A stretch of DNA of 64,000 bases from Pseudomonas sp. S30 (GCF_016518545.1 NZ_JACVTO010000001.1:1-64000); one strand, 5' to 3'. Positions 1-9,051 are shown, counted from the stretch's first letter. Translations and numbers: made by a program. Notes: generated by a model from the letters alone, not told the origin.

Positions 1-1486
1 CCCCCCCCCCGGCCGCCGCCACCCCCGGCCCCCCAAGACGGTGCAACGGCAACTGCGGCGCGTCCAGCAATTGCCCAAGCAACTGCAGGAAGGCCGGAAT
101 GAATGCCTGCACTGTGTCGCGGCGGTACAGGTCGCTGGCGAACGTCATCTGGCCATGGATCAGTTGCCCATCGTCGGTGATGTCCAGCGCCAGGTCGAAA
201 TGGGTGCCTGCCTTGTCCAGCGGATACTCGGCGACGCTCAGCCCTGGCAAGGCAAGGGTACGCTGGCGCTGCATGCCGACGTTCTGGTTGAACTTGACCT
301 GGAACAGAGGATTGTGGCCGAGGGTGCGCTCGGGCACCAGCGCGTCCACCAGTTGCTCGAACGGCAGCTCCTGGTGCGCCTGGGCACCGAGCACGGCTTC
401 GCGCACCTGGCCCAGCAGCGCATCGAAACTCAGGCGCTCGTCCACCTGGCAGCGCAGCACCTGGGTGTTGACGAAAAAGCCGATCAGCCCCTCGGCCTCG
501 GCGCGGCTGCGGTTGGCATTGGGCACGCCGATGCGGATGTCACGCTGGCCCGACAGCCGCGAGACGAACAGCGAGAAACCGGCCAGCACCAGCATGAACA
601 GCGTCAGGCCCTGGGCGCGTGCGCAGGCGCTCAGGCGCCGGGACAGCTCGGGGCCGAAGTCGAAGCTCAGGGTCTGGCCCTCGAAGCTCTGGGTCAATGG
701 CCGGGCGAAGTCGCTGGCCACCTCCAGCAGCGGTTGTTCTTCACCCAATTGCTGGCGCCAGTAGTCGAGCTGACGCTCGCCCTCCCCGGCCTCGAGCCAG
801 CGACGCTGCCAGATGGCGTAGTCGGCGTACTGAACCGGCAAGGCCGGCAGCGCTGGCGTGAGGCCCTGGCTGAAAGCCTGGTAGCCTTGCACGAACTCCC
901 TGACCATCACATCCATCGACCAGCCATCGGACACGATGTGGTGCATGCACACCAGCAACACGTGCTCCTCGCCCCCCAGGCGATACAGGCTGGCGCGCAG
1001 CAACGGGCCGTGCAGCAGGTCGAAAGGTCGCTCGCTGGCCAGGTCGACCTGCGCCGCCAGGTCGGCTTCACGTCGCTCGCCGGGCACCTGGCTCAAATCG
1101 ACCCGTTCCAGCGCCATCGGCTGGGCCGGGAGGATGACCTGGCGCGGCTGATCGGCATCGGTGGCGAACACCGTGCGCAGCACCTCGTGACGCTCCAGCA
1201 AGTGATCGAAGGCCCGTTGCAAGGCCTGCTCGTCCAGGCGCCCGCGCAGGCGCAGCGCCGCGGCCATGTTGTAAGCCGGACTGTGCGGCTCCAGTTGCCA
1301 GAGGAAGAACAGGCGCTGCTGGGCGAACGACAAGGGAATGCTGGCCACGTCATGACGCGACTCGACCACTGGCAGGAGGCTGAAGTCCTTGCCGTCCGCG
1401 CGCAGCTTGGCCAGGAATTGACGCCGTTGCTCGAGCGGCAAGCCGACGAAGCGTTGCGCGATACGTGCTGCCATGCTGCCACTCAT
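1..1486 (-). CDS. NRPS, N-terminal condensation domain (partial, runs off the window)
   Basis: About 495 residues are visible and almost all belong to one condensation (C) domain, which joins an upstream carrier-bound peptide to the next amino acid. The active-site motif HHIVSDG is intact. The start ATG overlaps the stop of the preceding NRPS gene (ATGA), so the two are translationally coupled and probably consecutive in one assembly line. The N-terminus (RFVGLPLEQRRQFL) resembles that of the upstream synthetase. The reading frame is open to the window edge, so the adenylation and carrier domains lie outside. The last dozen residues turn into Gly/Ala-rich low complexity (bases 1-36 are mostly C and G), unlike the usual linker, which suggests a poor-quality sequence end. 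Assignment to pyoverdine rests on the neighbouring SyrP-like gene. Confidence 0.88.
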   Translation of the reverse strand, partial: MSGSMAARIAQRFVGLPLEQRRQFLAKLRADGKDFSLLPVVESRHDVASIPLSFAQQRLFFLWQLEPHSPAYNMAAALRLRGRLDEQALQRAFDHLLERHEVLRTVFATDADQPRQVILPAQPMALERVDLSQVPGERREADLAAQVDLASERPFDLLHGPLLRASLYRLGGEEHVLLVCMHHIVSDGWSMDVMVREFVQGYQAFSQGLTPALPALPVQYADYAIWQRRWLEAGEGERQLDYWRQQLGEEQPLLEVASDFARPLTQSFEGQTLSFDFGPELSRRLSACARAQGLTLFMLVLAGFSLFVSRLSGQRDIRIGVPNANRSRAEAEGLIGFFVNTQVLRCQVDERLSFDALLGQVREAVLGAQAHQELPFEQLVDALVPERTLGHNPLFQVKFNQNVGMQRQRTLALPGLSVAEYPLDKAGTHFDLALDITDDGQLIHGQMTFASDLYRRDTVQAFIPAFLQLLGQLLDAPQLPLHRLGGPGVAAAGGG

Positions 1487-4400
1487 GCCTGAACTCCTTC
1501 CAACGAACCCATGAACGCGTCCATATCCGACCAGTCGTCGGCTCCAGCCTCGCCCTGCGCCAGCCGCTCGACCTCGGCCGCCAGCTCACCAAGGGTCGGC
1601 AACTCGAACAGGCTGCGCAGCGCCAGCACCACCCCCAGCCGATCCTTGACCCTGGCCAGCACCTGAGCGGCGAGCAACGAATGCCCACCCAGCTCGAAGA
1701 AGTGATCGTCCAGCCCTACGGCGTCCACCTGCAGCACCTCGCTCCAGATCTGCGCCAGTTGCTGCTGCGGCGCGGTCTGCGGCGCACGGTACTGGGCTTG
1801 CACCAGGCTCGGATCCGGCGCCGGCAACGCCTTGCGGTCGAGCTTGCCGCTGACCGTCAACGGCAGGCGCGGCAGCAGCACCAGGTGACTGGGCACCATG
1901 TATTCGGGCAGGCGCGCCTTTAGCAGGCTACGCACCTGCTGACGCAGTCGCGCTTGCTCGGCCTCGTCCTCCATCACCGCCCCTTCGGGCACCACGTAGG
2001 CCACCAGTTGCTGCCCGCCTTGCAGCGGCACGGCCAGCACCACGGCCTCGCGCACCCCCGGGCACTGCTGCAGGCGCGCCTCGATCTCACCCAGCTCGAT
2101 GCGGAAACCACGAATCTTCACCTGATGGTCGACCCGACCGATGTACTCGATCGCGCCGCCAGGGCCTACTCGCGCCCGGTCGCCGGTACGGTACAGGCGC
2201 TGGCCCTCGCGGAACGGGTCGGCGACGAAACGTTGCGCCGTCAGCGCCGCCTGGCCGTGGTAACCCCGCGCCAGTCCAGGGCCGCCGATGTACAGCTCAC
2301 CGATGGCGCCGGGTGGCAGCAGGCCAAGCTGATCGTCGAGCACATACAGCGGCCGCCCGGCCAGGCCGTGGCCGATGGGAATGCCGCGCCAGGACACCGC
2401 ATCGTGGTGCAGGTCGCTGCAATCATGCACGGTCGAGACCACCGTGGCCTCGGTCGGGCCGTAGGTGTTGAGCAGGCGCACATGCCCCAGGCCCGCCAAG
2501 CGCCACAGGCGCAGGCCATCGACGGCCATCGCCTCGCCGCCGACGTGGATCTGGCGCAACGCCCCGTAGCTGGCCGGTGGCCGGGCCGCGAAGTCTTGCA
2601 CCAGCCAGTGCCAGTAGGCGGCTGGCAGATCCGCCAGGGTCACGCCGTGGTCGATCAAGACCTGATGCAGAGCCGCGCTGTCCCACAGACGGTCGTCACG
2701 CAGCACCACGCAAGCGCCATGGCACAGCGGCGGGAAGAACTGCTCGACGAATCCATCGAAGCTGCTGGTGGCGAACTGCAGCACGCGGTCGCCTTCACGC
2801 AGGTCGCTGTAGTCGATGGCCCGCGCGATGAATTCGCTCAGCGCCCCATGGCTGATGGCCACGCCCTTGGGTCGCCCGGTGGAGCCGGAGGTGTAGATGA
2901 CATAGGCCAGGTGCTCTGGCGCCACGGTGATGGGCAACGGCTCGGCGGGCCACTCATCCAGCGCCAGGCGGTCCAGGCACAGGCAGGTGACGCCCTCCTG
3001 GCTTGGCAGGCCCGGCAACTGCGCAGTTTCGGTCAGCAGCCAGTACAGGCCGCTGTCGCCCAGCACCTGGGACACCCGCTCGGCCGGCGCCTGCACATCC
3101 AGCGGCACGTAGGCACCTCCGGCCTTGAGCACGCCGAGCAGGGCCACGGCCAGCTCCAGCGAGCGCTGCAGCGCTACGCCCACCAGCTTGTCAGGCCCTA
3201 CGCCTTGCTCGCGCAGGTAGTGAGCCAGGCGGTTGCTGCGCGCCTCGAGCTCGGCATAGGACATCGATGGCGATTCTACGGCCCCGGCCAGCACCAGCGC
3301 CTGGGCCTGGGGGGTGCGCAGGGCCTGGGCCTGGAACAGCGCCTGCACGGGCTGCAAGGCGTGCTCAGGCTGGGGCGGATACTGCAACAACGCCTGCTGC
3401 TCGGACTCACCGAGCAACGCCAACTGTCCCAGAGGTTGCTGCACATCGCGACACACTGCCTGCAACAGCTGCTGCCAGTGGGTGGCCAGGGCGGCGATGG
3501 TGTCGCGCTCGAACAGGTCGGTGGCGTAGGTGAAGGCGGCGAACAGTTGCTCGCCTTCTTCGCGCGTGTCGAGCATCAGGTCACTGGTGGCGGCATGCCG
3601 ACGGCCAGCGCCCGCCAGTTGCTGTTCGCTCAGGTAGCCGACCCGGAGGCCGGACTGCAACTGCACGCTGTGCAGGTCGGTGACCAGCGGCTGGTGATTG
3701 AACATCACCTGGAACAGCGGCGTATGGCTCTGGCTACGGGTAGGCTGCAAGGTTTCGATCAGCGCATCGAATGGCAGGTCCTGATGCGCCTGGGCGCCGA
3801 TCACGGCCTGGTGCAGCCGCGCCAGCAGCGTGGCGAAGGATTGCTGGGCGTCGAGCTGGCTGCGCAGCACCTGGGTGTTGACGAAAAAGCCCACCACGCC
3901 CTCGGTCTCGCTGCGGGTGCGGTTGGCGATCAACCCGCCGACGCGGATGTCGGTCTGGCCGCTGTAGCGCATCAGCAGGGCCTTGAAAGCGGCCAGCAGG
4001 ACCGTGGAGAGGGTCACGCCCTGGGCCTGCGCCAGCTGCTTGAGGGCCTGGCGCAGATCCGGGTCGAGCACCAGCTCCAGGCGCTCGCCCTGGTGGCTGG
4101 GCTGGGCGGGATGCGGGCGATCGGTTGGCAACTCCAGCAGCGGATGCTCCTCGCCGAGCTGCTCGCGCCAGTAGTCCAGCTGGCGTTCGCGCTCACCCGC
4201 CTGCAACCAGCTGCGCTGCCACAGGGCATAGTCGCGGTAATGCACCTTGAGCGCCGGCAGCGACGGCGCCTGGCCGGCGACCAGGGCATCGTAGCTGCGC
4301 ATGAATTCGTCGATCAGGATGTTCATCGACCAGCCATCGGCGATGATGTGGTGCAGCGTCAGCAACAGCACATGCTCCTGCGCCGCCAGGCGCAGCAGGA

Positions 4401-4896
4401 CGATGCTCAGCAGCGGCCCGCGCTCCAGGTCGAAGGCCTGGTTGGCCTGGGCCGCCATCTGCTGTTGCGCCTGCTCCCAGCGCGTGGCCTGGGGCCAGTC
4501 GCTGAGGTCGATCAGCTGGATCTTGACCGGCGCGGCCGGCGACACCCGCTGCACGGCACGCTCGCCTTCCTGGGCGAAGGTGGTACGCAGGCACTCATGC
4601 CGCTCGACCAGCACGCTGAACGCCTGCTCCAGCGCCCAGGCCTGCAACTCACCATCCAGGCGCACGGCCATCGGCAGGTTGTAAGCCGCGCTGTGTGGCT
4701 CCAGCTGCCACAGGAACCACATGCGCTGCTGCGCATAGGACAGCCCGTCGCGTTCGGCAAGACCTTCACAGGACGGCATGGGCAGTTGCGCGAAGTCGAT
4801 GCCCTCGCGTCGCATCCCTTCGAGGAACAGGCGGCGCTTGTCCTCGGGCAGCTCGATGAAACGGCGGGAAAGGGTCTGGGCGTCTGCGGCATTCAT
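1483..4896 (-). CDS. NRPS, single C-A-T module (pyoverdine side-chain synthetase candidate)
   Basis: A 1137-residue one-module nonribosomal peptide synthetase. Domains in order: condensation (about 50-480, active site HHIIADG at 182-188), adenylation (about 520-1020, ATP motif YTSGSTGRPKG near 668, YGPTE core, TGD loop) and thiolation (LGGHSL, phosphopantetheine Ser about 1073). There is no epimerisation or thioesterase domain, so the chain passes on to the next gene, which starts in ATGA overlap. By eye the adenylation pocket residues read D-G-E-A-H-G-T-V, which from memory resembles codes reported for lysine or other basic residues in pyoverdine synthetases. This is a weak prediction. The ATG at 4896 is preceded by AAGGA. 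A SyrP-like oxygenase gene lies 176 bases upstream on the same strand. Confidence 0.93.
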   Translation of the reverse strand: MNAADAQTLSRRFIELPEDKRRLFLEGMRREGIDFAQLPMPSCEGLAERDGLSYAQQRMWFLWQLEPHSAAYNLPMAVRLDGELQAWALEQAFSVLVERHECLRTTFAQEGERAVQRVSPAAPVKIQLIDLSDWPQATRWEQAQQQMAAQANQAFDLERGPLLSIVLLRLAAQEHVLLLTLHHIIADGWSMNILIDEFMRSYDALVAGQAPSLPALKVHYRDYALWQRSWLQAGERERQLDYWREQLGEEHPLLELPTDRPHPAQPSHQGERLELVLDPDLRQALKQLAQAQGVTLSTVLLAAFKALLMRYSGQTDIRVGGLIANRTRSETEGVVGFFVNTQVLRSQLDAQQSFATLLARLHQAVIGAQAHQDLPFDALIETLQPTRSQSHTPLFQVMFNHQPLVTDLHSVQLQSGLRVGYLSEQQLAGAGRRHAATSDLMLDTREEGEQLFAAFTYATDLFERDTIAALATHWQQLLQAVCRDVQQPLGQLALLGESEQQALLQYPPQPEHALQPVQALFQAQALRTPQAQALVLAGAVESPSMSYAELEARSNRLAHYLREQGVGPDKLVGVALQRSLELAVALLGVLKAGGAYVPLDVQAPAERVSQVLGDSGLYWLLTETAQLPGLPSQEGVTCLCLDRLALDEWPAEPLPITVAPEHLAYVIYTSGSTGRPKGVAISHGALSEFIARAIDYSDLREGDRVLQFATSSFDGFVEQFFPPLCHGACVVLRDDRLWDSAALHQVLIDHGVTLADLPAAYWHWLVQDFAARPPASYGALRQIHVGGEAMAVDGLRLWRLAGLGHVRLLNTYGPTEATVVSTVHDCSDLHHDAVSWRGIPIGHGLAGRPLYVLDDQLGLLPPGAIGELYIGGPGLARGYHGQAALTAQRFVADPFREGQRLYRTGDRARVGPGGAIEYIGRVDHQVKIRGFRIELGEIEARLQQCPGVREAVVLAVPLQGGQQLVAYVVPEGAVMEDEAEQARLRQQVRSLLKARLPEYMVPSHLVLLPRLPLTVSGKLDRKALPAPDPSLVQAQYRAPQTAPQQQLAQIWSEVLQVDAVGLDDHFFELGGHSLLAAQVLARVKDRLGVVLALRSLFELPTLGELAAEVERLAQGEAGADDWSDMDAFMGSLEGVQA

Positions 4897-4988
4897 GTCT
4901 GGGGTCCTTGCTGATCGGCGGCGCGATCGGAAGGTCCGGTCGCATCAACAAGAACGAATGGCCACAAGGCTGATTTAGCGGCGATCGG

Positions 4989-5059
4989 CGCCTGCTCGCA
5001 GGCGGCAGGGCACCCAGCCAGGCGCGCCGCGGCCCGAGACCTGAGGCTCGGGCCGCGGC
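4989..5059 (-). other. Two tandem hairpins in the SyrP-like/NRPS intercistronic gap
   Basis: Directly after the oxygenase stop codon lies a perfect 13-base-pair stem (arms 5026-5038 and 5047-5059, 8-base loop). It is followed in transcript direction by a second hairpin, CGCCTGC-TC-GCAGGCG (4989-5004). Neither is followed by a T-run, so a classical intrinsic terminator is unlikely. mRNA stabilisation, processing or partial attenuation between the oxygenase and the long NRPS message are possible roles. Confidence 0.5.
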
Positions 5060-5072
5060 ACCGCGCAACGGG

Positions 5073-6056
5073 TCAGGCGAGATCGGCCGAGTGACCTTCG
5101 GCCATGGCCACGATCACCTTGCGGCTGCCCTCGAACGGCGCGCGAGCGTGGGCTGCCAGCATGTTGTCGAGCATCAGCACGTCGCCTTCGTGCCAGGGGA
5201 AGCTGATCATGCACTGGTCCAGTACGCCGCGAATCTGCGCCAGCACTTCGTCCTCGATCGGCGAGCCGTCACCGTAGTAGACATTGCGCGGCAAGTCCTC
5301 CTCGTCGACGATGTCGAGCAGGCTCTCACGCACCTCGGGCGGCAGGTTGGAGATGTGGAACAGGTGCGCCTGGTTGAACCAGACCATGTCGCCGGTGGTG
5401 GGATGACGGGCCACGGCCTGGCACACCTGGCGCGTGCGCAGCTCGCCGTCGTCCTTCCATTCGCAGGTGATGCCGTGGGCGCGGCAGTAGGCCTCGACTT
5501 CTTGCTGGTCTTCGGTGTTGAACACCTGCTCCCAGGACACGTCCAGGCCGTTGCCGAAGTTGCGCACGTACATCAGCCCCTTGCTGACGAAGCGCTCGCG
5601 GATGTGCTCGGGAATGCGTCGATACACCTCACGGCTGTCGGCGATCGGCGTTTCACCCCCGGAGCGGGCGGCGATCATGCTGTAGAACCAGATCTTCATC
5701 GGCCAGTCGCGCGAGTAGGCCTGCTCGTTGTGCAGCGGGATGCTCTGGTGCGCGGGATACTCGGTGGAGGTATAGACGCCCTGGGTCACGTTGGTGCGCG
5801 GTGTGGAACCGAACTCGTAGTTGAGCAGGGGATGACCGAAGCGCGCGGCGAACTGACGGAAGGCCTCGGCGCCGTCCAGCTCGAAACCTCGGAACAGGAT
5901 GCCGCCGTCTCGCAGCAGGTGCTCGTCCACCAGGTCCTTGAGTGCCTCGAACACCTCGAGCAGACCAGTGCCCTCCTCGGTCGCCTCGACCAGCAGCGGC
6001 AAACGCCCCTGGGCCGGCAGCAACGGACGCACGTTGAATCCCACGGCAACACCCAT
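5073..6056 (-). CDS. SyrP-like Fe(II)/2-oxoglutarate-dependent oxygenase (TauD/TfdA fold)
   Basis: A 327-residue protein of the TauD/TfdA superfamily, closest in character to SyrP, which beta-hydroxylates a carrier-bound residue during nonribosomal synthesis. Iron ligands are visible as H109-x-E111 in PLHNEQAY and a distal H303 in AAHARAPF. R312 (GSRK) is placed to bind 2-oxoglutarate. The Glu in the HxE triad is the clavaminate-synthase-like variant rather than HxD. The start is supported by AAGGAGG eight bases upstream. It precedes two NRPS genes on the same strand, so its likely substrate is an aspartyl or other residue on the pyoverdine assembly line. A SyrP-like gene next to pyoverdine NRPS genes is also what I recall in P. 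putida. The substrate is inferred. Confidence 0.85.
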   Translation of the reverse strand: MGVAVGFNVRPLLPAQGRLPLLVEATEEGTGLLEVFEALKDLVDEHLLRDGGILFRGFELDGAEAFRQFAARFGHPLLNYEFGSTPRTNVTQGVYTSTEYPAHQSIPLHNEQAYSRDWPMKIWFYSMIAARSGGETPIADSREVYRRIPEHIRERFVSKGLMYVRNFGNGLDVSWEQVFNTEDQQEVEAYCRAHGITCEWKDDGELRTRQVCQAVARHPTTGDMVWFNQAHLFHISNLPPEVRESLLDIVDEEDLPRNVYYGDGSPIEDEVLAQIRGVLDQCMISFPWHEGDVLMLDNMLAAHARAPFEGSRKVIVAMAEGHSADLA

Positions 6057-6133
6057 GACGGGCCTCCTTGTTCACACTTTCATGGCAGGGTCACGCAGGT
6101 CGACTGGCCCGCGGATCGGTATTGCTGTAGAGG

Positions 6134-6157
6134 ACGGATCGCGCGGGACGCAAATTA
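6134..6157 (-). promoter_or_regulatory. Candidate PvdS-type (iron starvation) promoter
   Basis: Upstream of the SyrP-like gene the minus strand reads TAATT, 16 bases, then CGT. The known iron starvation box used by the sigma factor PvdS/PfrI is TAAAT-N16/17-CGT, so spacing and -10 match and four of five -35 bases match. The CGT is about 78 bases before the ATG. A similar arrangement lies before pvdQ at the other end of the window. Confidence 0.45.
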
Positions 6158-6250
6158 GTCGTGCCGGCGTGGCGCTCTCGACCACGGCCTGGGCTGCGCC
6201 GACTGTGGCCCAAGGTGTATGCTGCCCGCCTCGTCTGCACGGAGCCGACC

Positions 6251-6997
6251 ATGAAGATCGCCGCGGCACAGATCGCCTCGATCCCCGGGCCCATCGACGC
6301 CAACCTCGCCTGGCACCTGTCGGTCGCACGCCAGGCGGCGGCCGAGGGCGTCGACGCCCTGTTCTTTCCCGAACTGTCCCTGACCGGCTACCAGACCGCC
6401 ACGATCCGCGCGCTGGCGATCCAGACGCAGGACGCTCGGTTGGCCAGCTTGCAGACGCTGAGCGATGACTCCGGCATGCTGATTGCAGCGGGGGCGCCTC
6501 TGAGCGGACCGAACGGCGTTGAGATCGCACTCTTGGTGTTTCGACCCAACGCCGTGCTGACCCCATACTCCAAGCGGCTCCTGCACCCGGACGAACAGCC
6601 CTTCTTCACACCTGGGCAGACCCAGCGGATCTATCCGTGCGCCGGCCAGATGATCGCGCCGGCCATCTGCTTCGAGTCCCTGCAACCGACCCATGCCCGC
6701 GAGGCCGCCGAGGCCGGCGCCACGCTGTACATGGCCAGCGTGGCCAAGTCCGCCGCCGGCATGGACGCGGCCTGGCGTCACTACGCCGAGGTGGCACAGG
6801 CATTCGGCATGACCGTGGTGATGGCCAACTGCATAGGCCCTGCCGACGACTATCTTGGGGCTGGTGGCTCGGGCATCTGGCGTGCCGACGGCGAGCTGCT
6901 CGCACAGGCGCCGTCCCAGGAGCAGTTCCTGGTGATTCATGATTCGAGCACGGGTGAGGCTTCAGTGGTGAAATTGCAGACGCGGGGAGACGCCTAA
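6251..6997 (+). CDS. Carbon-nitrogen hydrolase, nitrilase superfamily
   Basis: A 248-residue amidohydrolase with the nitrilase-family triad in place: E41 (FFPELSLTGY), K108 (YSKRLLHPDE) and C140 (ICFES). Family members hydrolyse amides or carbamoyl groups on small metabolites. The substrate cannot be read from the sequence. Length and the absence of extra domains fit single-domain cytoplasmic members. The ATG at 6251 is chosen because the superfamily fold begins at once (MKIAAAQI); upstream in-frame codons give an unrelated Arg/Pro-rich extension. It is divergent from the SyrP-like gene, with about 195 bases between the starts. Confidence 0.88.
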   Translation: MKIAAAQIASIPGPIDANLAWHLSVARQAAAEGVDALFFPELSLTGYQTATIRALAIQTQDARLASLQTLSDDSGMLIAAGAPLSGPNGVEIALLVFRPNAVLTPYSKRLLHPDEQPFFTPGQTQRIYPCAGQMIAPAICFESLQPTHAREAAEAGATLYMASVAKSAAGMDAAWRHYAEVAQAFGMTVVMANCIGPADDYLGAGGSGIWRADGELLAQAPSQEQFLVIHDSSTGEASVVKLQTRGDA

Positions 6998-7608
6998 GGT
7001 TAGAAAGCGCTGGATGCCGGATGCTGTGCCCCCCCCGGAATGGCACGAATGAATCGGACTCGACGCCCCCACCGGGAACACCAAGGTCTGGTCGCGATCA
7101 TCCGAGTTCGAATTTACGACACCTCGCCATCAGCCCAGCGCCAACGCCTACCGCTATGACCGACACATATCCAGCATCCAACCCGCACCATTGCGCATCG
7201 CCTGCGATGAGGCTGCCCATGCTACCAAGCACTACCAGCGAAGCACCGACACACAAGCGCTGGCGGCGGGCGCGTATCGATCGATCGAAGAACACAGCCA
7301 GAACCAGAGCGCCTGCGAGATGGCCTAGAGCGGACATACCGGGACCTATACGTTGATAATGAGCGATTGATTCGCGCGCTGCGGGCCTATGCCACCGCTC
7401 ACTTGGGCTTCTATACCAAGACAGGGCTCGGATCAGGGTGACGGATGTCGTGGCGTGTACCCTATTCGATCTTGCCCATACCTAGCTGCCAGCCTATTCA
7501 TCTCCAACGGTAATCCGTTTCATCGATATTCCAATCCAGGCCAACTATCATGGTCCCCGCGGCCAGAACATCTCCATCGGCCAACCCAATCTCCGGACGC
7601 CACGTGCC
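6998..7608. other. Lower-GC intergenic stretch with no confident gene
   Basis: About 610 bases between the nitrilase and AraC genes, visibly richer in A and T than the flanks. The only candidate gene is a weak 79-codon minus-strand frame (7098-7337), listed separately. The plus strand at about 7319-7441 reads a short protein-like stretch (DNERLIRALRAYATAHL) without a start codon. This may be remains of an older gene, but I could not identify it. Confidence 0.5.
7098..7337 (-). CDS. Possible small membrane protein (uncertain)
   Basis: A 79-residue frame with two or three hydrophobic stretches (SALGHLAGALVLAVFF, VGASLVVLGSMGSLIAG, YVSVIAVGVGAGLMA) separated by basic residues, as in a small inner-membrane protein. 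The ribosome-binding site is weak (AGG about eight bases before the ATG) and the gene is isolated in a low-GC gap. I do not recognise the family. It may be a chance frame. Confidence 0.3.
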   Translation of the reverse strand: MSALGHLAGALVLAVFFDRSIRARRQRLCVGASLVVLGSMGSLIAGDAQWCGLDAGYVSVIAVGVGAGLMARCRKFELG

Positions 7609-8475
7609 ATGCCCCTCTCACCCCCTCGCCCGCCGGTCTCGGACTGGGTCATTCGCAGCGCACAGCCCAGCGGGGTGGAACGCATCGAGGCGTGGTTCGG
7701 CAGCCACGGCTACGACTCGCATCGGCATGACACCTACTCCATCGGTCGCACCCTCACCGGCGTGCAGAGTTTCCACTACAAGGGTGCCCTGCGCCACGGC
7801 CTGCCGGGCAATACCCTGGTGCTGCACCCGGACGAGGTGCATGACGGCATGGCGGGCACCGACGCCGGCTTCGGCTACCGCATGGCCTACATCGATCCGG
7901 CGCTGATCCAGAACGTGCTCAAGGGCGCGCCGTTGCCTTACATCGGCGGCGGGCTGTCGGAGGATCCTCGGCTGTACCGAGCCAGCGAAGCCTTCGTGCA
8001 GGCGCTCGACCACCCGCTCGATGCCCTGGAAGAACAGGACGCCCTGTACGACCTGGCCACCGCCCTGCGCGCCGTCGCCGGCAAGCCACGCGGACGCAAG
8101 TGCCTGGACTATGTGGCAGCCGAACGTGCCCGCGCGTTCATCCTCGAGCATCTGCACCACGACATCACCCTGGGGATGCTCGAACAGGCCAGTGGCCGCG
8201 AACGCTGGAGCCTGTCCCGGGATTTTCGCACGCTCTACGGAACCAGCCCGTATCGCTTCGTCACCCTGCGCCGGCTCGACGGCTTCAGGCGGCTGATTCT
8301 CGATGGTTTCAGCCTGGTCGATGCCGCGCTGGCCGCCGGATTTCACGACCAGAGCCACATGACCCGGCACTTCACCCGCTGCTACGGGGTGCCGCCCATG
8401 CGCTGGCTGGAGCGCCTGCACGCCTCGCGCCGAGTTGCAGGATCGTACAAGAAGCCCACTGACGAGGAGCGATAG
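7609..8475 (+). CDS. AraC-family transcriptional regulator with N-terminal cupin
   Basis: A 288-residue regulator. Residues about 15-170 form the AraC-type ligand-binding cupin (HRHDTYSIG, LHPDEVHDG). About 190-275 carry the paired helix-turn-helix with the usual second-helix pattern (AALAAGFHDQSHMTRHFTRCYGVPP). The closely following small cupin gene, 30 bases downstream on the same strand, is the most obvious candidate for co-expression. The ligand is unknown. No strong Shine-Dalgarno precedes the ATG at 7609, and a slightly later start is possible. Confidence 0.88.
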   Translation: MPLSPPRPPVSDWVIRSAQPSGVERIEAWFGSHGYDSHRHDTYSIGRTLTGVQSFHYKGALRHGLPGNTLVLHPDEVHDGMAGTDAGFGYRMAYIDPALIQNVLKGAPLPYIGGGLSEDPRLYRASEAFVQALDHPLDALEEQDALYDLATALRAVAGKPRGRKCLDYVAAERARAFILEHLHHDITLGMLEQASGRERWSLSRDFRTLYGTSPYRFVTLRRLDGFRRLILDGFSLVDAALAAGFHDQSHMTRHFTRCYGVPPMRWLERLHASRRVAGSYKKPTDEER

Positions 8476-8505
8476 GCTGAGGACTCCAATCAACGAGGAA
8501 TCGCC

Positions 8506-8892
8506 ATGTCCACATCGTCCACGTCGCCCACCCCACGCCCGGTGAACCTGCTGCACAAGGTGGGCCTGATCGAGCAGCCCTGGAGCCCGAGGGTGGTGGC
8601 GCAGATGAACGACTACCAGTTCAAGGTGGTACGCATCGAGGGTGAGTTCATCTGGCATTCGCACCCGGAAACCGATGAAGCCTTCATCGTGCTCGAAGGC
8701 ACCCTGCGCATCGATCTGCCGCAGGGCCCGGTGTACGTCGCACCGGGCGAGCTGTACGTGGTGCCGCGCGGCGTGCAGCACCGTACCGCCGCCGAGGGCG
8801 AGGCCAAACTGATGATGATCGAGCCGGAGGGGGTATTGAATACCGGGCAGGAAGGCGGCGAGCGTACCGCCCTGAACGACGTGTGGATCTGA
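8506..8892 (+). CDS. Small single-domain cupin protein
   Basis: A 128-residue RmlC-like cupin. Motif 1 (HSHPETDEAFIVLEG) and motif 2 (PGELYVVPRGVQHR) supply the expected His/Glu metal ligands. Such stand-alone cupins are often dioxygenases, isomerases or small-molecule binders, and the function is not predictable here. A GAGGA sequence precedes the ATG. It follows the AraC-type regulator by 30 bases and may be its target or partner. Confidence 0.85.
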   Translation: MSTSSTSPTPRPVNLLHKVGLIEQPWSPRVVAQMNDYQFKVVRIEGEFIWHSHPETDEAFIVLEGTLRIDLPQGPVYVAPGELYVVPRGVQHRTAAEGEAKLMMIEPEGVLNTGQEGGERTALNDVWI

Positions 8893-9051
8893 GCCCGCAG
8901 CCACGCAGACACTGACGCGTCGACGATGACGGTGTTCAGGCACGCCACCGAGGCAATGGTAACCATCCTTGTCATGATCAGCCCCGGGCATTCCCCGCTG
9001 GTATGATGGAGCACATTTTCGTGACATCTTCATGGCAAGGACTATCCGTTC

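Noticed and set aside
1954..4914. Long open plus-strand frame of nearly 1 kb-scale codons opposite the NRPS gene
   Set aside because: It lies antisense to a complete C-A-T module, is Gln/His/Leu-rich without domains, and is the usual GC-rich mirror frame.
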